A stretch of 64,000 nt of DNA. Source: Streptomyces gossypii. GTDB lineage: Bacteria; Actinomycetota; Actinomycetes; Streptomycetales; Streptomycetaceae. A model generated the notes under the pieces. The model was not told the DNA's origin. It did no database searches and was given only the letters and a program-made list of their open reading frames with translations. Location: assembly GCF_025165795.1 (NCBI RefSeq), contig NZ_JAJAGO010000019.1:62001-126000 (forward strand), read 5' to 3'. The position numbers and the translations under genes are program-made. Shown in pieces: positions 21,185-27,975 of the stretch. Within the stretch, counting starts at the first letter, position 1. Every line of letters starts with the position of its first letter.

Positions 21185-21210
21185 GACCCCCGGTCATCCG
21201 ATCGGGGGTC
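21185..21210 (+). terminator. Terminator after the 20860 gene
   Basis: GACCCCCG (21185-21192) pairs with CGGGGGTC (21203-21210); the TTG of the next promoter follows at once. Confidence 0.7.
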
Positions 21211-21240
21211 TTGTGCGTTCCGCCTGCGTCATGCTCTAAT
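21211..21240 (+). promoter_or_regulatory. Sigma70-like promoter for the 21269 gene
   Basis: TTGTGC (21211-21216), 18-bp spacer, TGC-TCTAAT (-10 at 21235-21240). It shares a 22-bp block, with one mismatch, with the 20054 promoter. Confidence 0.6.
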
Positions 21241-21268
21241 GAGGTTCCGCACACCAGAGGGAGACACC

Positions 21269-21688
21269 GTGAAGGTCTACCAGCGCACCGAGAACGGCAC
21301 CGTCACAGAGGTCAGCGTGCGAGAAGCACTGGCAGAGGTGAACACGGCGATGATGGAAGGCAAGCGCTACGTACGCGAGATGTTTTCTGGGCGCGGACAG
21401 CACTCGATCGAGTACAAGGACGGCCGTTCCGTCCGGCTGGTAGAGGTGTACGCGCCAAGGGAGGAGTCGGAGCCGCGCGAGTGGCACGGTACGCACAGTA
21501 CGTTCCACCACCTGCACCGCATGGACGAGACGAACCGCGCGCGATGCAATCGCCGCATCCGCGCCAACCTGGTACCCCCGTCAGGTGGTAGGGGCCCGTG
21601 GGGGGTTTTCAAGCGCACCCGCAGTGAGATCGAGAACGGTGAAAGCGCGCGCCTGTACACGTTCTGTCCGAAGTGCGCGACCAAGTGA
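21269..21688 (+). CDS. Unknown phage protein with a C-terminal CPKC
   Basis: This protein has 139 residues from GTG 21269 behind GAGGGAGACACC. It has a beta-like N-terminus (VKVYQRTENGTVTEVSVREA), a His-rich centre (WHGTHSTFHHLHRM) and a C-terminal zinc half-site YTFCPKCATK. The upstream CNRR could complete the site. Its TGA overlaps the next ATG. Confidence 0.6.
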   Translation: MKVYQRTENGTVTEVSVREALAEVNTAMMEGKRYVREMFSGRGQHSIEYKDGRSVRLVEVYAPREESEPREWHGTHSTFHHLHRMDETNRARCNRRIRANLVPPSGGRGPWGVFKRTRSEIENGESARLYTFCPKCATK

Positions 21689-22068
21689 TGGCCACCCGCA
21701 AGCAACTCGACACAGACCGCGTGAGTACCCTTCTCCGCCGAGAGACGCGCATGGGTCACGAACTGTGGATGAGGATCCCACGGGATTCCATAGGATCCTT
21801 CCGGGAATTCGCGTGTGCCGTTCTAGGGGAACGCACAGAGGTCAGCTCCCGCTGTCTGCGAAATGCCGACTGGCAAGAGCTGTACGTACGCGTGTGCCGA
21901 CTGTCAGGGGTCCCTCAGCCTGACGCTGCCGTAGGTATCCGCGTGCGCAGTCTGTATTGGGGCTGGACGGGCTCCCTGGTGGAGCCTCGGGGTTTCGGAT
22001 ACTGGACCGCACGCGCAGACAACGGAGTGACCGTACTGTCGGCACTGGACGATCTGGCACCGGAGTAG
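21688..22068 (+). CDS. Unknown phage protein
   Basis: This protein has 126 residues; the start is set by the ATGA overlap with the preceding gene. It is a mixed alpha/beta sequence with several tryptophans (RNADWQELYVRVC, SLYWGWTGSLVEPRGFGYW). No family recognised. It is followed by a large RNA-structure region and a terminator. Confidence 0.6.
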   Translation: MATRKQLDTDRVSTLLRRETRMGHELWMRIPRDSIGSFREFACAVLGERTEVSSRCLRNADWQELYVRVCRLSGVPQPDAAVGIRVRSLYWGWTGSLVEPRGFGYWTARADNGVTVLSALDDLAPE

Positions 22069-22072
22069 CATT

Positions 22073-22130
22073 GGCCGGGCTGACTACGATTCCCCTGCCA
22101 CTAGGCGGGGGTCATCTGAGTTGCTCGGCC
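22073..22130 (+). other. 58-nt long-range RNA stem structure
   Basis: GGCCGGGC (22073-22080) pairs with GCTCGGCC (22123-22130), one G-T. The next inner pairing is TGAC/GTCA, then CCCC-T-GCC with GGC-GGGG around ACTA. The structure precedes an ordinary terminator and is not needed for termination, so it may be an attenuator or a processed RNA. Confidence 0.5.
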
Positions 22131-22135
22131 TACAG

Positions 22136-22155
22136 GCCCCCTCTTATGAGGGGGC
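22136..22155 (+). terminator. Terminator with T-rich tail
   Basis: GCCCCCTC (22136-22143) and GAGGGGGC (22148-22155) around TTAT, followed by TTTGTG. Confidence 0.8.
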
Positions 22156-22171
22156 TTTGTGCTGCCGCGAT

Positions 22172-22246
22172 CTGGTACGTTCACGTGATCTCATACAAGC
22201 CCGCATCATCTTTGTACCACGCTCACCCTGGTACGTTCACGTGAAC
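22172..22246. promoter_or_regulatory. Duplicated CTGGTACGTTCACGTGA regulatory sites
   Basis: A 17-bp direct repeat CTGGTACGTTCACGTGA occurs at 22172-22188 and 22228-22244, 56 bp apart. The second copy extends to the perfect palindrome GTTCACGTGAAC (22235-22246). An inverted GTACCA lies between them (22214-22219). This looks like an operator region for the small gene at 22308. Confidence 0.55.
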
Positions 22247-22307
22247 ACATTCACAAGCTCTACGCGCGACCAAGAGGCCCGAGTTACGCACTCGGTACGC
22301 TGAGCGC

Positions 22308-22520
22308 ATGACTAATCGACACGGGTACGAGACCGGTTCCCGAGATGAACTGGTGGCGGGGCTCAACTCCCTGTCAGACACCAGTCTGTTCTTCGGTAAA
22401 TACGATCTGGCAGAAGCGGCCTCGACTGCGGCGCGCGAGTTGCTCGCCGGTGCCAGCGAGGCTCAGGCGGGGTACGTGACATACCGGGTGACGGATTTGG
22501 GTGACACACCCCACACGTAG
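22308..22520 (+). CDS. Small unknown phage protein, probably leaderless mRNA
   Basis: A 70-residue protein from ATG 22308. A TACGCT -10 (22296-22301) lies six bases upstream of the ATG and there is no ribosome-binding site, so a leaderless transcript is likely. The protein is helical and acidic (RDELVAGLNSLSDTSLFFGK, AASTAARELLAGASEAQ). Its separate, operator-rich promoter suggests expression different from its neighbours, possibly in the lysogen. Confidence 0.5.
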   Translation: MTNRHGYETGSRDELVAGLNSLSDTSLFFGKYDLAEAASTAARELLAGASEAQAGYVTYRVTDLGDTPHT

Positions 22521-22576
22521 CGCTACTATGGGAATCCGCCCGGTCATTCTGGGCCGGGCATGGACAAGGGAAAATC

Positions 22577-22759
22577 ATGACCCTAGCGGACAGTCCTGAG
22601 GGACTGAGAATGTCGCTTACCTCCCCGAACGCAGCCGCGTGCGCCGAGTGTAAGCGACTCACAGACGACATTGACTACGCACCGGACGCGAGCGAGGCAT
22701 CAGATGCCCGCGTGCTCCTCCAGCGCCACCAGCTAGCAGCACACGGAGCCGCCGCGTGA
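22577..22759 (+). CDS. Small zinc-finger-like phage protein
   Basis: A 60-residue protein from ATG 22577 behind AAGGGAAAATC. CAECKRL and HQLAAH form a C-x2-C ... H-x4-H pattern like that of a C2H2 finger with a long loop. A GCCCGG/CCGGGC hairpin lies just upstream. The stop overlaps the next GTG. Confidence 0.5.
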   Translation: MTLADSPEGLRMSLTSPNAAACAECKRLTDDIDYAPDASEASDARVLLQRHQLAAHGAAA

Positions 22760-22935
22760 TCCACGTAGGCGCACTGGTACATGATCTGACGACCGGTCAG
22801 GACGTCAAAGTGGTCAGCGTGACCGGCCCCTGCCCTTACCTGTACGGGCTGGAGATCCCAGGTAAGGGCGTGGCCTACCGGTACGCGTATGAGCTGCGTC
22901 TGCTGCCCCGCGTCGCAGTATCCCGTGAAGGCTGA
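22756..22935 (+). CDS. Small unknown phage protein
   Basis: A 59-residue beta-rich protein from GTG 22756 (GTGA overlap): VIHVGALVHDLTTGQDVKVV, then PYLYGLEIPG. It resembles a short KOW/SH3-type barrel such as those encoded at 9562 and 18959. Function unknown. Confidence 0.5.
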   Translation: MIHVGALVHDLTTGQDVKVVSVTGPCPYLYGLEIPGKGVAYRYAYELRLLPRVAVSREG

Positions 22936-23122
22936 GAAGAGCACACCCCCCACGGAGTACTGCGGTGCCTGCACCGGTCACGCAGTCGTCTGGTGTCCCC
23001 GCTGCCTTGGGTTCACCGGCTGCCGGGCCTGTGATGGCACACGGAAGGTGGCGTGCCCCGTGTGCGCCAACGGCAAGTACGGAGGAGGAAACATACGGTG
23101 GCGGCAGCCTCTCGCAGGGTGA
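22925..23122 (+). CDS. DnaJ-type zinc finger microprotein
   Basis: A 65-residue protein with four CxxC motifs in order: CGAC, CPRC, CRAC, CPVC (the DnaJ-like double zinc centre). GTG 22925 is preferred because it overlaps the upstream gene by 11 bp; an earlier start at 22889 is possible. Such free-standing zinc domains in phages may bind host chaperone or RNA polymerase parts; that role is conjecture. Confidence 0.6.
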   Translation: MKAEKSTPPTEYCGACTGHAVVWCPRCLGFTGCRACDGTRKVACPVCANGKYGGGNIRWRQPLAG

Positions 23123-23244
23123 AAGTCAGGGGCATCAAGCGCAAAGCCAGCCTGGCAAGGAAAGATGACCAGGCTACGGCGCAGCAGCGCGCGAACCGAG
23201 CAGACCTGGTAGCGCGCTTCCTGACGCATCAGCAGAGCAGATAG
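23098..23244 (+). CDS. Small very basic phage protein
   Basis: A 48-residue protein from GTG 23098 behind GGAGGAGGAAAC, the strongest ribosome-binding site in this arm. It is strongly basic (SRRVKVRGIKRKASLARK) and overlaps the zinc microprotein. Nucleic-acid binding is likely. Confidence 0.55.
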   Translation: MAAASRRVKVRGIKRKASLARKDDQATAQQRANRADLVARFLTHQQSR

Positions 23245-23254
23245 GAGTAAGTAC

Positions 23255-23332
23255 ATGTGCTGTGGCCAGCCGATGGAAGACGCGGGCAGCCTGAAGAGGT
23301 GCAGCGTGTGCGGCTTGACCGTAGGCGTGTGA
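23255..23332 (+). CDS. Four-cysteine phage microprotein
   Basis: A 25-residue protein (ATG 23255 behind AGGAGTAAGT) with CC near the start and CSVC near the end, enough for a single zinc site. It is the last phage gene before the prophage end. Confidence 0.5.
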   Translation: MCCGQPMEDAGSLKRCSVCGLTVGV

Positions 23333-23360
23333 CCGCAGACCAGCCGTAGCCCCAAAACAG

Positions 23361-23395
23361 CCCGTCCATGTGCTCCCCCGTGGCGCATGGGCGGG
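23361..23395 (+). terminator. Terminator at the end of the phage early region
   Basis: CCCGTCCATGTGC (23361-23373) pairs with GCGCATGGGCGGG (23383-23395), 13 bp with two wobbles, followed by TTTCTCTTT. It stops phage transcription before the attachment junction and the antisense yifB fragment. Confidence 0.8.
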
Positions 23396-23519
23396 TTTCT
23401 CTTTGCCACGACCGATGAGCCGCGCAGCGTCGGCCTCGCCGCTCGTCTGTGCCGCTATGCGGACCGTGGTCGTTCTGTACGGCCAGCGTGAAAACATCCG
23501 GGACCTCTTCCAAGTGGTG

Positions 23520-23540
23520 TGCACCCGCCCCTGGGGGGCC
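23520..23540. other. Prophage-chromosome junction (attachment site, right end)
   Basis: Read on the minus strand, yifB coding sequence is intact up to GGCCCCCCAGGGGCGGG (GPPGAG of Walker A) and then departs at base 23523, where AAG-ACC for Lys-Thr should follow. Left of this the sequence is phage-like and right of it host-like. The crossover core must lie within or next to these bases. The partner site is outside the window. Confidence 0.8.
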
Positions 23541-24278
23541 TTTGAAGAAAATGTGGTGCCGTCCTGCCGCCGCCACCTCCAGGGCACAGCGGGCCGCGCC
23601 CTGGCCGGCGACCTCGGACAAGTCCAGCGCCTGCTCGCCGCCGCGCGTTCCGCCCGGCAGGCCGGTCCTCGGCGCGGTGAGGCCGGCGAGCGGGGAATCC
23701 CTGCCGCCCGTAGCGGTGACCGGATCAGGGGCGTCGCCCTCCGGCGCCTCTTCATCCGGAACCGGCTCGTCGGTGAGCAACGCGATCAGCTGCCGGAGGC
23801 TGCGGACTCCGAGGACTGTGACATCGGGTACCAGTGCCGCCTCGGCGGCGGCCTGCTCGGCCACGACGACCTGCCGGTATCCTGCGTCCGCGGCGGCCAG
23901 CACCGCGGGCAGCACGCCGCGCACCGGACGCACCCGGCCGTCCAGACCCAGCTCGCCGATCATCATGAGGCCAGCGATGACGCGCGGGTCGATCCTCTCA
24001 GCGGCGCCGAGGACCGCGCAGGCCACCGCGAGGTCGAACCCGCTGCCGCTTTTGGGCACGGAGGCTGGGCTGAGGCCCACCGTGAGCTTCTTCTGCGGCC
24101 ACTGCTCCCCCGCGTTGACCACTGCCGCGCGAACCCTGTCACGGCTCTCCACCAGGCTCTTGTCGGGCAGCCCTACCAGGGTGAAGGTGGCCACGCCGGG
24201 CTCCAGGTCCGCCTGGACCTCCACGACGACGCCTTCCACACCCAGCAGGGTCACCGAACACGTACGCGCGAAGGCCAT
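23524..24278 (-). pseudogene. yifB: yifB/comM 5-prime fragment, interrupted by the prophage
   Basis: YifB (ComM family) is a ring AAA+ ATPase related to magnesium chelatase subunits, linked to branch migration in natural transformation. From ATG 24278 the frame gives about 252 native residues: the ribosomal-S5-like N-terminal domain (FARTCSVTLLGVEG, LPDKSLVESRDRVRAA, GLSPASVPKSGSGFDLAVA) and the start of the ATPase domain to HHIFFKGPPGAG. The Walker A lysine and everything after are missing. The frame then runs 98 codons into phage DNA to 23229. The start overlaps the yraN stop (ATGA). The native product is lost in the lysogen; excision would restore it. Confidence 0.9.
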
Positions 24279-24652
24279 CAGGCCACCCCTCGCGCGTGCT
24301 GTACCAGCGGCGCCCCGCGGCCCGGGACCAGCACTCCGACGAGATCGATCCGGACCCCGCCGACGGGTGGCCGGCCATACCGTGCCAGCCAGCGCTCGCC
24401 GAGCCAGCGGGACGCCAGTCGGCGCAGCCGTGCCGCCTTCGCGGGAGTCATGGCTGCCATCGGATGCTCGTACACGCCGAGCCGCCTGGTCTTCACCTCG
24501 CAGATGACGAGGGCGTCCGCGTCTCTCGCGACGATGTCGACTTCTCCGTCGGCACAGCGCCAGTTGCGGTCCAGAATGGTCAAACCGCTCTCGCGCAGTC
24601 TGCGCGCGGCCACATCCTCGCCATAGCGGCCGAGTGCTCCACGGGCGTTCAT
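24278..24652 (-). CDS. YraN/UPF0102 family nuclease-like protein
   Basis: A 124-residue protein of the UPF0102 family, a PD-(D/E)XK-like fold. Visible motifs are GRYGEDVAARRL, DGEVDIVARD and ICEVKTRR, which supply the E...D...E-x-K pattern. The start at 24652 follows GGAGGTGGTGACC; an upstream in-frame start at 24694 would add a non-conserved extension. It is translationally coupled to yifB, the usual order in Streptomyces. Confidence 0.85.
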   Translation of the reverse strand: MNARGALGRYGEDVAARRLRESGLTILDRNWRCADGEVDIVARDADALVICEVKTRRLGVYEHPMAAMTPAKAARLRRLASRWLGERWLARYGRPPVGGVRIDLVGVLVPGRGAPLVQHARGVA

Positions 24653-24797
24653 GGTCACCACCTCCGGCACCGACTGTGACGGCAACGGCGGCATTTCGGT
24701 GATCCGGCTGTTTTCCAGTGGATAACCTACTGGCTGGGGATAACTCGGTCACCCTCACGGAGTAAGGCCGCGGACCTTCGCAGCGAACGCTTCCGGT

Positions 24798-25121
24798 TCA
24801 GCCCTTGAAGCCGGAGTCCTCGGGCAGATCGAGTTCGCTCTTGTTGAGCTCCTCGACGTTCACGTCCTTGAAGGTGAGCACGCGCACCTGCTTCACGAAG
24901 CGGGCCGGACGGTACATGTCCCAGACCCAGGCGTCAGCCATGGACACCTCGAAGAAGACCTCGCCCTGCACCGAGTGCACCTGCATCTCGTAGTCGTTGG
25001 TGAGGTAGAAGCGCCGCTCGGTCTCGATCACGTACTTGAACAGACCGACGACGTCGCGATACTCCCGGTAGAGCTTGAGCTCCATCTCGGTCTCGTACTT
25101 CTCGAGGTCCTCGGCGCTCAT
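24798..25121 (-). CDS. DUF2469 family protein
   Basis: A 107-residue protein conserved across Actinobacteria: MSAEDLEKYETEMELKLYRE, VVGLFKYVIETERRFYLTND, FFEVSMADAWVWDMYRPARF. No biochemical role is known to me. ATG 25121 starts the conserved part. It lies between signal peptidase genes and yraN, as in other streptomycetes. Confidence 0.85.
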   Translation of the reverse strand: MSAEDLEKYETEMELKLYREYRDVVGLFKYVIETERRFYLTNDYEMQVHSVQGEVFFEVSMADAWVWDMYRPARFVKQVRVLTFKDVNVEELNKSELDLPEDSGFKG

Positions 25122-25178
25122 GGCATGTTCCCCTTCAGCCGTGCGTCCCCCCATTGTGCGTCAGCGCTGAATCGCGCG

Positions 25179-25916
25179 TCAGCCCTGAGGGCGACTGCGT
25201 GGGGTGCGTGCCCTGCGGCGCGCTATCGGGCCGTGGGCGGCTCCGCCGAGAATGAGCACCACGCCTGTCACGATCGCGAGTACCAGCGGCTTCAGCGGCC
25301 CCTCGTCGGAGACCCCTCCTGGCAGGGCGGCGAAGGACTCAGGGCGGGAGATCGTGCCGAAGCTCGCCATCGGCCAGGCGACGGCGTCCACCCGGGCGTC
25401 AACCGCCGACCGGTCGACAGCCCAGTGATCGCTGTCCAGGCGTACCCGCGAATCCTGGGATCCGCGTCGCTGATCGCCGAGCAGGAAGAGCTTGCCCTCG
25501 GGCACCGTCTCCTCGAAACCGGTGTCCGAGGCGGGGCCGCCGTCACTCAGATACGGCTCGTCCACGGCCTTGCCGTTGATGGTGAGCCGTCCTTGCTTGT
25601 CGCAGCAGGCGACGGTGTCCCCGCCCACCCCCACGACCCGCTTCACCATCGGCAGGTCGCCCCAGACGGAGTCCTGGAAGACCACGACATCGCCGCGGCG
25701 TACGGCGCCGCCGTCGGTGCGCTCGGCCAGCACCCGGTCGCCGGCCTTCACGGTGGGGTCCATCGAGTCGGTGGGCACGGTGTAAGGCTGGTAGACGAGC
25801 GCTCCCCAGACGAATCCGCCCAGGAAGAGGACACATCCCAGTGCCACGGCGAGCCCGGACAGCAGCTGCCCTCGGCGCCCTGTCCCCGGAGCGCGCGTAC
25901 GTCCTGCTGTGCCCAT
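25179..25916 (-). CDS. sipZ: Type I signal peptidase, SipZ-like
   Basis: A 245-residue Ser-Lys peptidase that removes signal peptides from secreted proteins. An N-terminal membrane helix (~18-40) precedes the catalytic serine S51 in PTDSMDP and the lysine K92 in MVKRVVGVGGD; GDQRRGSQDSR is box E. A second helix near the C-terminus (LKPLVLAIVTGVVLILGGA) anchors it twice. It is the last of four consecutive signal peptidase genes, the S. lividans sipW-X-Y-Z arrangement, from which the name is taken by order. Confidence 0.85.
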   Translation of the reverse strand: MGTAGRTRAPGTGRRGQLLSGLAVALGCVLFLGGFVWGALVYQPYTVPTDSMDPTVKAGDRVLAERTDGGAVRRGDVVVFQDSVWGDLPMVKRVVGVGGDTVACCDKQGRLTINGKAVDEPYLSDGGPASDTGFEETVPEGKLFLLGDQRRGSQDSRVRLDSDHWAVDRSAVDARVDAVAWPMASFGTISRPESFAALPGGVSDEGPLKPLVLAIVTGVVLILGGAAHGPIARRRARTPRSRPQG

Positions 25917-25994
25917 CCGTGTACTCCCGGGTGCTCGCCTCGTAGACCCGCTCCTGCTGGTCTGGGCGCACCCTACCGGGGCGTACGGAACGCG

Positions 25995-26993
25995 TCAGCC
26001 GCTGACCGGTGTCTCCGCCGTCCGCCCGTGGCGGCGCCTGCGCCGCCACATCACCAGCGGCAGGGCACCGGCCAGGCCGAGCGCCGCCGGAGCGGCGTTC
26101 GCCGCCTTCGCGGCCAGGTCACTCTGCGCGAAGGTGTCCGGTACCGGGAGCGTGGACAGGCGGTTGAGGGGCCAGGCGACCACGACCGCACGCCCCACGG
26201 CCTCCTTGACCGGGACGGCGCCGCCCGCCTTGTTCTGGTGATACCGGGAGTCCAGCGAATCCTGACGGTGGTCGCCCATCACCCACATGTGCCCGTCCGC
26301 CACCTTGACCGGTCCGAAGGGCTTGTCGTCGCAGGGTGTGTCGCCCGGGAAGAGATACGGCTCGTCCAGGGGCTTCCCATTGACCATGACCTTGCCGCCC
26401 CGCTTGCACTCCACGGTGTCCCCGCCGACCCCGATCACCCTCTTGATCAGGTCCTTGTCGTCGGCGGACGGCATCAGGCCGACAAAGCTGAACGCCTTCT
26501 GGACGAAGTTCTGATCCGTTTCCGTGTCGGGCAGCCAGCCACCCGGATCGTGGAATACGACGACTTCGCCGCGCTCGGGCTCGGAGCCGAGCCAGGGCGT
26601 CAGTTTGTCGACCAGCACCCGGTCGCCGACCTGCAGGGTGTCCTGCATGGAGTTCGACGGGATGGAGAACGCCTGCAGCAGAAACGTCTTGATCACCAGC
26701 GCCAGAATCAGCGCGACACCGATCAGAAGCGGCAGTTCCTTCCAGAACGAACGGGGGGTCTTCGGTTTGCCCCGACCGTGGCCCCGGCGAGGTCCGCCGG
26801 CCTCCTCGGACGGGCCGCCCGGCTTCTCCGGGCCCCCCGGGCCTTCCGGCCCACCGGGCCTTCCGGGCTCTGCCGGCTCACCCTGCTCCGCAGCGGGGCC
26901 TCCGTCACTCCTGTCGGGCCGCGCTCCGGAATCCTCTCCCTCCGGATCGCCCGAACCGGACTGTGCGCCGACGGCCACGTCCCCCACATCCAC
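25995..26993 (-). CDS. sipY: Type I signal peptidase, SipY-like
   Basis: A 332-residue protein. A cytoplasmic N-terminal extension (~1-80) is rich in Gly, Pro and Glu (PGGPEGPGGPEKPGGP). A membrane helix (~87-108) is followed by the catalytic serine S115 in PSNSMQ and lysine K184 in LIKRVIGVGGD. GDHRQDSLDSRYH is box E, and there is a C-terminal hydrophobic segment (NAAPAALGLAGALPLVM) with a polyarginine end. The start overlaps sipX by 89 bp. Confidence 0.85.
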   Translation of the reverse strand: MDVGDVAVGAQSGSGDPEGEDSGARPDRSDGGPAAEQGEPAEPGRPGGPEGPGGPEKPGGPSEEAGGPRRGHGRGKPKTPRSFWKELPLLIGVALILALVIKTFLLQAFSIPSNSMQDTLQVGDRVLVDKLTPWLGSEPERGEVVVFHDPGGWLPDTETDQNFVQKAFSFVGLMPSADDKDLIKRVIGVGGDTVECKRGGKVMVNGKPLDEPYLFPGDTPCDDKPFGPVKVADGHMWVMGDHRQDSLDSRYHQNKAGGAVPVKEAVGRAVVVAWPLNRLSTLPVPDTFAQSDLAAKAANAAPAALGLAGALPLVMWRRRRRHGRTAETPVSG

Positions 26994-27975
26994 TCCTCAC
27001 ACTGCGCTGTCGTCTGTCCCACAGCCGGGACAGACCCACCACTCCCATAACGAGCGGGAGTTCCGCAGGGCTCGGGAGCTGAACCAATCGATTGTCCCCG
27101 AGGGGACCCTGCGCTGTCGCCGCGCCGCGCGCGTCGGGCACCGAGGCGTAGGTTTCCGACTCCTCGAGCTGCCGCCAGTGGTCGAAGGGCCAGGCGATGA
27201 CCACGGCCCGGCCGACGATCAGGTCCTCCGGAACGGTACCCTGCCCTTCGTCGTCCAAGTGGTAGCGGGAGTCGGCGGAGTTGGACCGGTGGTCGCCCAT
27301 CACGAACACCCGCCCAAGGGGCACCGCGACCTCGAAGCCCATCTTCGACGGGGCGTTGTCGGGATAGAGGTACGGTTCGTCCAGCGGCGTGCCGTTCACC
27401 GTCACTCGGCCGTCCTTGCCGCAGCACTTGACCGTGTCACCGCCGACCGCGACGACACGTTTGATCAAGTCCTGCTCGTCGTCCGAGGGCAGCAGTCCGA
27501 TAAAGGTCAAAAAACCCTTTGCCTGCTTGATCCCGATCGGATCGTCGCCCTCCTTCTGCTGCTCCTTCCCCAGCCACCCGCCCGGGTCCTTGAAGACGAC
27601 CACATCGCCCCGCTCCGGCTTCGAGCCGAACCACGGGGTGAGCTTGTCCACCAGGACCCGGTCACCGATCTTGATGGTCTGTTCCATCGAACCGGACGGG
27701 ATGACGAACGCCTGGACGAGAAAGGTCTTCAGGACCAGCGCGATCACCAGCGCGACACCGACCAGGATCGGTATCTCCTTGGTCATCGACAGCCGCCGAC
27801 GGCGCTTGATCCGCTTGGCGGCACGCCGTCGCGCCGCCCGGCCCTCACCGGGCCCTCGCATTCCGGCGGACGGCCTGGCGGAGGTGGGCCGCTCGGCTGC
27901 TTCGCCGGCAGGCTCGGCGGACTCCCCCTCGGGGCGCCGGTGGTGTCCATAAGACCGCCGACCGCGGTCAGCCAT
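26905..27975 (-). CDS. sipX: Type I signal peptidase, SipX-like
   Basis: A 356-residue protein with a very basic N-terminus (~42-64), a membrane helix (~68-90), catalytic S96 in PSGSMEQ and K172 in LIKRVVAVGGD. Box E is GDHRSNSADSRYH. The C-terminus has a short hydrophobic segment (PLVMGVVGLSRLW) and then a Gly/Arg-rich tail encoded in the 89-bp overlap with sipY. The start overlaps the sipW stop by 8 bp. Confidence 0.85.
   Translation of the reverse strand: MADRGRRSYGHHRRPEGESAEPAGEAAERPTSARPSAGMRGPGEGRAARRRAAKRIKRRRRLSMTKEIPILVGVALVIALVLKTFLVQAFVIPSGSMEQTIKIGDRVLVDKLTPWFGSKPERGDVVVFKDPGGWLGKEQQKEGDDPIGIKQAKGFLTFIGLLPSDDEQDLIKRVVAVGGDTVKCCGKDGRVTVNGTPLDEPYLYPDNAPSKMGFEVAVPLGRVFVMGDHRSNSADSRYHLDDEGQGTVPEDLIVGRAVVIAWPFDHWRQLEESETYASVPDARGAATAQGPLGDNRLVQLPSPAELPLVMGVVGLSRLWDRRQRSVRSGCGGRGRRRTVRFGRSGGRGFRSAARQE

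Noticed and set aside
23370..23540. A plus-strand frame near the junction reading MRTVVVLYGQRENIRDLF as a possible integrase start
   Set aside because: It continues only as the antisense of yifB, has no ribosome-binding site, and does not resemble serine or tyrosine integrases.
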